From positions 1-51,505 of the forward strand of contig CANNKD010000004.1 of the NCBI GenBank assembly GCA_947505205.1: a DNA stretch of 51,505 nt, read 5' to 3'. The notes beneath the pieces are model-generated. The model searched no databases and was not told the origin of the DNA. It was given only the letters and a program-made list of their open reading frames with translations. Source of the stretch: Bacteroidota bacterium. Lineage in GTDB: Bacteria > Bacteroidota > Bacteroidia > Bacteroidales > F082. A program made the position numbers and the translations under genes. The stretch's first letter is position 1, and each line of letters opens with the position of its first letter. Positions 47,361 through 51,505 of the stretch are shown here, one piece after another.

Positions 47361-48896
47361 TTAAAAGAAGCTGTATGTTAAACCTGCATTGATAAATGAA
47401 CCAAAGATATTTTTCTTTAGATTCTGTTCCGGGTCGGTCGTTGTTTCTTTTATAGTTTGGTTTGAATAATGGTATTGTTCGCTAATATATACCGTAAAAC
47501 GGAGCTGCGGCGAGAAATAATAATGTCCCCCTAAAAACAATCTGCCGTTGATAATGGTCTGATTTGAAAAAATATTCGGGTCATCATTTCTTTTACTATC
47601 GCCCCAATATTGGTCGATACCTGCACTTCCACCAAATTGAATGTCTGTACGACTGTTGGGATAATACCCATAAGCCTGACTAATAACGATTCCGGCGTTG
47701 GGTTGGTTTGTTGTTACTTTCTGTTCATCCGTCAAAATATCATCTGCATAGGATTTTGCCAGTGAATTGCTGTTAAAAAGCGAATAATTCAGACTTATTT
47801 CGGTTGTTCTTTGCCAATAGAGATTTATTGGTTTTTCACAAACATACCCGGCAACAGCATCTAAACCCCACGAATTCAAACGGGTATTATCTTTATTGGT
47901 AAAGCTTTGTTCATCGGATCCGTTAATCGTATCGTAATGATAATTACTAATTTCATTAAAAGAAGTCCTTAAATCAGGTGCAAGGCCGATTGAAAAGCGG
48001 TGTCCTGCATTTCGAACCGGTCCGTTTGAATTATCCCAGTTGTCGTTGAGCAATGTGTAATAACTGGCATCCGATTTCGCTTTCAAGCCATTCACAGTCA
48101 GAAATGAGTCAATAGCAGTTATTTCAGCGATTTTGCGGATACGGCTGTCGAAAAAACGTTGGTTTTTGGTTTCTGTGATATACTTCGAAAACGCAAGAAT
48201 CTCATCATTGTTGGGGGTTTTTATTAAATTTCCCGATTTCGATAAATCATCAAAAATATACACGGCTAAACGGGCATCCTGCACCGCTTCAATCCTTCCT
48301 GTACCAACAAGCAATGGTATTGAAACAGATAAACCATTTCCATTGTTTTGAGTTTCGTAAACATAAGGGTAAGGTTTAAGCCCTGATATATAATCAATTG
48401 TCGATTTTGAATGATTCAAACTGCCGGATAACAACAGATTAGCTTCAAAATACCGCTTCCTGTTATTGTAAAAACGGTTAGTCGAGTTGATACCCAGCAA
48501 CAAGTTTTGTGCATTTGATTTTTGTTTATTTTCATAAACCGGTGTTGAGCCCCTAAGTGCATCTTTTTGCCCGTTGCCATTAGCCGAAAAATTTAAAAAA
48601 CACGTTTGTGATCCCTGATAATAAGCTGAGTTTTTGACGGAATAATAACGTGTATTCAAGTTGCCGGAAAATGAATTATTGGTTCTTTCAGAATTGTATT
48701 CATCCAGAAAAACACTTTTATCAAAGGAGTTGTTTCCGGTAAGCGCAAAATCGAGGTCGAGCGAATGCCATTGATAATCAGGGTTTACATATTCCGAAAG
48801 TTTAAAATCTGTTTGGGAAAACGAATTCATCGAAAATAAACAAACGAATAGAAATGCCATGAATAAACTTTGTGAAATTGGTGTGATTGTTTTCAT
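47361..48896 (-). CDS. Hypothetical outer-membrane beta-barrel-like protein
   Basis: 511 aa, signal peptide, alternating amphipathic strands in the C-terminal half, terminal aromatic residue (GLTYSFF). Confidence 0.6.
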   Translation of the reverse strand: MKTITPISQSLFMAFLFVCLFSMNSFSQTDFKLSEYVNPDYQWHSLDLDFALTGNNSFDKSVFLDEYNSERTNNSFSGNLNTRYYSVKNSAYYQGSQTCFLNFSANGNGQKDALRGSTPVYENKQKSNAQNLLLGINSTNRFYNNRKRYFEANLLLSGSLNHSKSTIDYISGLKPYPYVYETQNNGNGLSVSIPLLVGTGRIEAVQDARLAVYIFDDLSKSGNLIKTPNNDEILAFSKYITETKNQRFFDSRIRKIAEITAIDSFLTVNGLKAKSDASYYTLLNDNWDNSNGPVRNAGHRFSIGLAPDLRTSFNEISNYHYDTINGSDEQSFTNKDNTRLNSWGLDAVAGYVCEKPINLYWQRTTEISLNYSLFNSNSLAKSYADDILTDEQKVTTNQPNAGIVISQAYGYYPNSRTDIQFGGSAGIDQYWGDSKRNDDPNIFSNQTIINGRLFLGGHYYFSPQLRFTVYISEQYHYSNQTIKETTTDPEQNLKKNIFGSFINAGLTYSFF

Positions 48897-49117
48897 AATT
48901 TGACGAGTTTTATAATTAAAATTTATAGGTTTCTATTCAAAATAAATCCAATTCGGGAACACTGAATTACGCAATAACCATGCCGAAATTTGCTCATATT
49001 TAGTAAATCATGAAATAGAAATAATGCCGCGAAAACATCACTTTTTCATATACTCAATGCAACATTGGTAGTTTGGTTATTTCTTGTATGAAATGAAACG
49101 GAAATCAAAACAAATAA

Positions 49118-50227
49118 TCAGGCCCTAAAAACCAGCATGGGTATCTCACTTTGGAATAATACCTTTTTTGTTAAGCTTGGTTGAAATAACTTACTGATTA
49201 GATTTCGTTTATGTGCGGTCATTGAAATGACATCAATTTGTTTTTCATGGATGAAATCCTGTATACCGGTCACAAAGTCTTCACTTTCAATAAGTCTACA
49301 TTCAAAATCAAATTCGTTGTATTCTTCTTTGAGGTGATTGCGTAGTTTCATCATTCTGCCTTCATCTAATTTCAGGCTTTCAGCCAAATGCACATGTACG
49401 CAGTAAATCTTCACCTTAAATGGTCTTGTGAAAGCAATCAACTTGTGAAGTGAACTATAATCGGACTCATCAAAATTAGTGGCATATAAAATATTTTTTG
49501 GCAAGATAAAATGATCAATATCTATCCCAAGCGGAATTGTCAGCATAGGGACTCTTGATTTTTCAATCAACTTGGCAGTCGTGCTTCCGATAAAACTCGT
49601 TGATGGTCGTTTTTTGCCATGCGTACCCATCACAATTAAACCGGGGAGATAGTCGTCAATAACACTCATAATTCCTTCAAGAGTATCCCCCCTGATAAGA
49701 TCATAATCAATATTTACGCCGCGTATTTTCTCTGTTTTTATTCTGTATTTCAAATCATTACATATCTTTTCAATACGTTGGTTTGCATCGGTCTGCTGTT
49801 CAAGAGCCAATATTTCAAAATCGGGGTGATATGAATACATTTCGTTAAAGGCAAAAGGTTCATTCGCATTGCTATACCAAACGTGCAGCAGACGAATATC
49901 TGCCTTTAACGTTTGGGCAAGCTTGAGCGCATAATTAGCAGCATTCGTGCTTAGCGATGAAAAATCAACCGGTACCAGAATTCGTCTTACACTGCGTAAT
50001 GTCTTGATCATGATCTCTTTGTCAACACCAAAAACATTCAAATTTGCTTCGATAATTTCAATGGCGGCATCGGCATCGTCCTCCTTTATCCTGATTTCGA
50101 CATCCTGTGTTGAGTCATCAATATTGGTTAAAAAACAACCTATTCCTTGTGTCTCAAGTTGTACTTTGAGTAATAATGCCCTTGAATAGGTTTGTCGCGT
50201 GATGGTGATAATGTTACTTGTTTCCAT
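49118..50227 (-). CDS. Tandem universal stress protein (UspA) with N-terminal DUF2007-like segment
   Basis: RRILVPVDFSSLSTNAANYALKLAQTLKADIRLLHVW ... GLIVMGTHGKKRPSTSFIGSTTAKLIEKSRVPMLTIPLG, second Usp half LYATNFDESDYSSLHKLIAF...VISMTAHKRN; N-terminus IITITRQTYSRALLLKVQLETQGIGCFLTNID.... Confidence 0.87.
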   Translation of the reverse strand: METSNIITITRQTYSRALLLKVQLETQGIGCFLTNIDDSTQDVEIRIKEDDADAAIEIIEANLNVFGVDKEIMIKTLRSVRRILVPVDFSSLSTNAANYALKLAQTLKADIRLLHVWYSNANEPFAFNEMYSYHPDFEILALEQQTDANQRIEKICNDLKYRIKTEKIRGVNIDYDLIRGDTLEGIMSVIDDYLPGLIVMGTHGKKRPSTSFIGSTTAKLIEKSRVPMLTIPLGIDIDHFILPKNILYATNFDESDYSSLHKLIAFTRPFKVKIYCVHVHLAESLKLDEGRMMKLRNHLKEEYNEFDFECRLIESEDFVTGIQDFIHEKQIDVISMTAHKRNLISKLFQPSLTKKVLFQSEIPMLVFRA

Positions 50228-50385
50228 AATTTATTTGATCAGTTTATAAGTTTGGCTTTCTAAAGGTACATAATACTGTAAGAAAAAGCAAGTGTTATTT
50301 GAAAGCAATAGCCATGGTAATATATTTACTTAATTCACAAATACATTCATTTAAAGCGAATTAGACAGCATTTCGGAAAGAAAAA

Positions 50386-50417
50386 TTTCAAGAATTCGAT
50401 TTTTCAGACTATCTTTG
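50386..50417 (+). promoter_or_regulatory. Bacteroidota-type promoter for the pseudouridine synthase gene
   Basis: TTTC (50386-50389)-N20-TATCTTTG (50410-50417), 18 nt upstream of the ATG at 50436. Confidence 0.5.
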
Positions 50418-50435
50418 CCGCCCAATAAGAGTAAT

Positions 50436-51505
50436 ATGAGTGAAAGATCGAAGCGCGACAGAAAACCCGTAGGCGCCCCAGGCAGAGGAAAAGCAGCGAG
50501 AGATGCAGCTAAATCACAGGATAAAAGAAGTACTTATACCGGTGCTGATGGAGAAAGAAATCCTTTTCAAAGAAGAAAAAGAATAACGACCGGCAGTAAT
50601 GATAATTCAGGAAGAACTAAAACTGAAGATCGTCCATATAAAAGCCGAAGCACAGAAGATAAACCAAGTTTCAGAACGGAACGTCCGGCACGCAAGTTCG
50701 ACGGTCCAAAACCTGAAGGCGGAAGCACATTCAGAAGCGAACGTCCAGCCCGAAAATTTGAAGGTAATTCAGAAGATAGTCCATACAGAAGCAGGAGTAC
50801 AGAAGATAAACCAAGTTTCAGAACAGAACGTCCGGCACGCAAGTACGACGGACCAAAGCCTGAAGGCGGTGGTTCATACAAAAGCGATCGTCCGGCAAAA
50901 AGAACCGATGACCGCAAACCACGAGTCAGTGCCGGTCGCCCAACAAATCGTGTTTCGGCAGCCACAAAACCGGAAGCATCCGGCACTATCCGATTAAATA
51001 AATTTTTAGCTGATGCAGGTGTCTGTTCACGCCGTGAGGCTGATGTTTTAATAACCGCCGGAACCGTGACTGTAAATGGCGTTGTGGTTACTGAATTGGG
51101 CACAAAAGTGAATGTTTATGATAAGGTAAACTATGGAGGCCAGACACTTAACCGGGAAACGCTTCGTTACATATTGCTTAACAAACCAAAGGATTATATC
51201 ACTACTTCAGATGATCCATTCGATCGGAAAACAGTGATGGAGTTGGTAACAAATGCCTGCAGTGAGCGAATTTATCCGGTGGGTCGTCTCGACAGAAACA
51301 CCACAGGTTTGCTGTTGTTGACAAATGACGGTGATCTGGCAAAAAAACTGATGCACCCAAAACATGGTGTCGCTAAATTATATCATGTTGAGCTCGATAA
51401 AGCGCTAACAAAGAACGACTTAATTAAAATTGGTGACGGAATTGAGTTGGAAGACGGTATCGCAGAAGTGGATGAAATTGCCTGGGTTGACAAAGCCGAA
51501 AGCAA
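50436..51505 (+). CDS. RluB-family 23S rRNA pseudouridine synthase with Arg-rich repeat N-terminus (3' truncated by window edge)
   Basis: Reading from ATG 50436: MSERSKRDRKPVGAPGRGKAARDAA...; S4 domain IRLNKFLADAGVCSRREADVLITAGTVTVNGVVV; catalytic IYPVGRLDRNTTGLLLLTNDGDLAKKLMHPKHGVAKLYHV. Frame open to the window end. Confidence 0.93.
   Translation, partial: MSERSKRDRKPVGAPGRGKAARDAAKSQDKRSTYTGADGERNPFQRRKRITTGSNDNSGRTKTEDRPYKSRSTEDKPSFRTERPARKFDGPKPEGGSTFRSERPARKFEGNSEDSPYRSRSTEDKPSFRTERPARKYDGPKPEGGGSYKSDRPAKRTDDRKPRVSAGRPTNRVSAATKPEASGTIRLNKFLADAGVCSRREADVLITAGTVTVNGVVVTELGTKVNVYDKVNYGGQTLNRETLRYILLNKPKDYITTSDDPFDRKTVMELVTNACSERIYPVGRLDRNTTGLLLLTNDGDLAKKLMHPKHGVAKLYHVELDKALTKNDLIKIGDGIELEDGIAEVDEIAWVDKAES
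50625..50918 (+). repeat. Two tandem 147-bp (49-aa) repeats in the RluB-like N-terminal extension
   Basis: Unit starts at 50625 and 50772; both encode D[RS]PY[KR]SRSTEDKPSFRTERPARK[FY]DGPKPEGG..., with long near-identical DNA stretches. Confidence 0.85.

Noticed and set aside
50599-50997. 132-aa plus-strand ORF
   Set aside because: Wrong frame relative to the RluB-like gene, which starts at 50436 and stays open to the window end.
50567-51103. 178-aa minus-strand ORF with repeats at the right end
   Set aside because: Antisense to the RluB-like gene; its apparent repeats are the reverse complement of the Arg-rich coding repeats.
1-51505. tRNA, rRNA, CRISPR array, transposase or integrase genes
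   Set aside because: None recognised by inspection; a dedicated tRNAscan/Infernal/CRISPR run would be needed to exclude small RNAs.

Overview
The window looks like chromosomal DNA from a Bacteroidota (Bacteroidales-like) bacterium. The evidence is the T9SS C-terminal sorting domains, TAnnTTTG-type promoters, a BlaI/M56 regulatory pair and a purH-mreBCD cluster. Housekeeping genes recognised from protein sequence are nadA, rpiB, a LutB-like protein, mreBCD, purH, recJ and an RluB-type pseudouridine synthase that runs off the right edge. The remainder is rich in secreted and surface proteins: two CotH-kinase proteins, several T9SS cargo proteins, a T9SS papain-like protease, an Omp85-like protein and a YadA-head-like adhesin. 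The most interesting accessory region is about 22.3-34.2 kb on the minus strand. It encodes a 2166-aa Sec-signal protein with SpvB, FG-GAP and RHS regions (a fused TcB/TcC-like shell) and a C-terminal domain resembling polymorphic toxin type 23. Downstream lie a small lipoprotein (immunity candidate) and a decayed orphan RHS fragment with an in-frame TAG. Upstream lie a mini T9SS-CTD protein with one YD-like motif and a YadA-head-like protein. Other notable signals are a tandem CAACTA-N5-TTAGTT operator upstream of blaI, seven 31-aa Trp-rich repeats in a T9SS protein, and a ~600-bp AT-rich repeat-bearing gap between nadA and rpiB. All calls come from reading the sequence; no searches were run.
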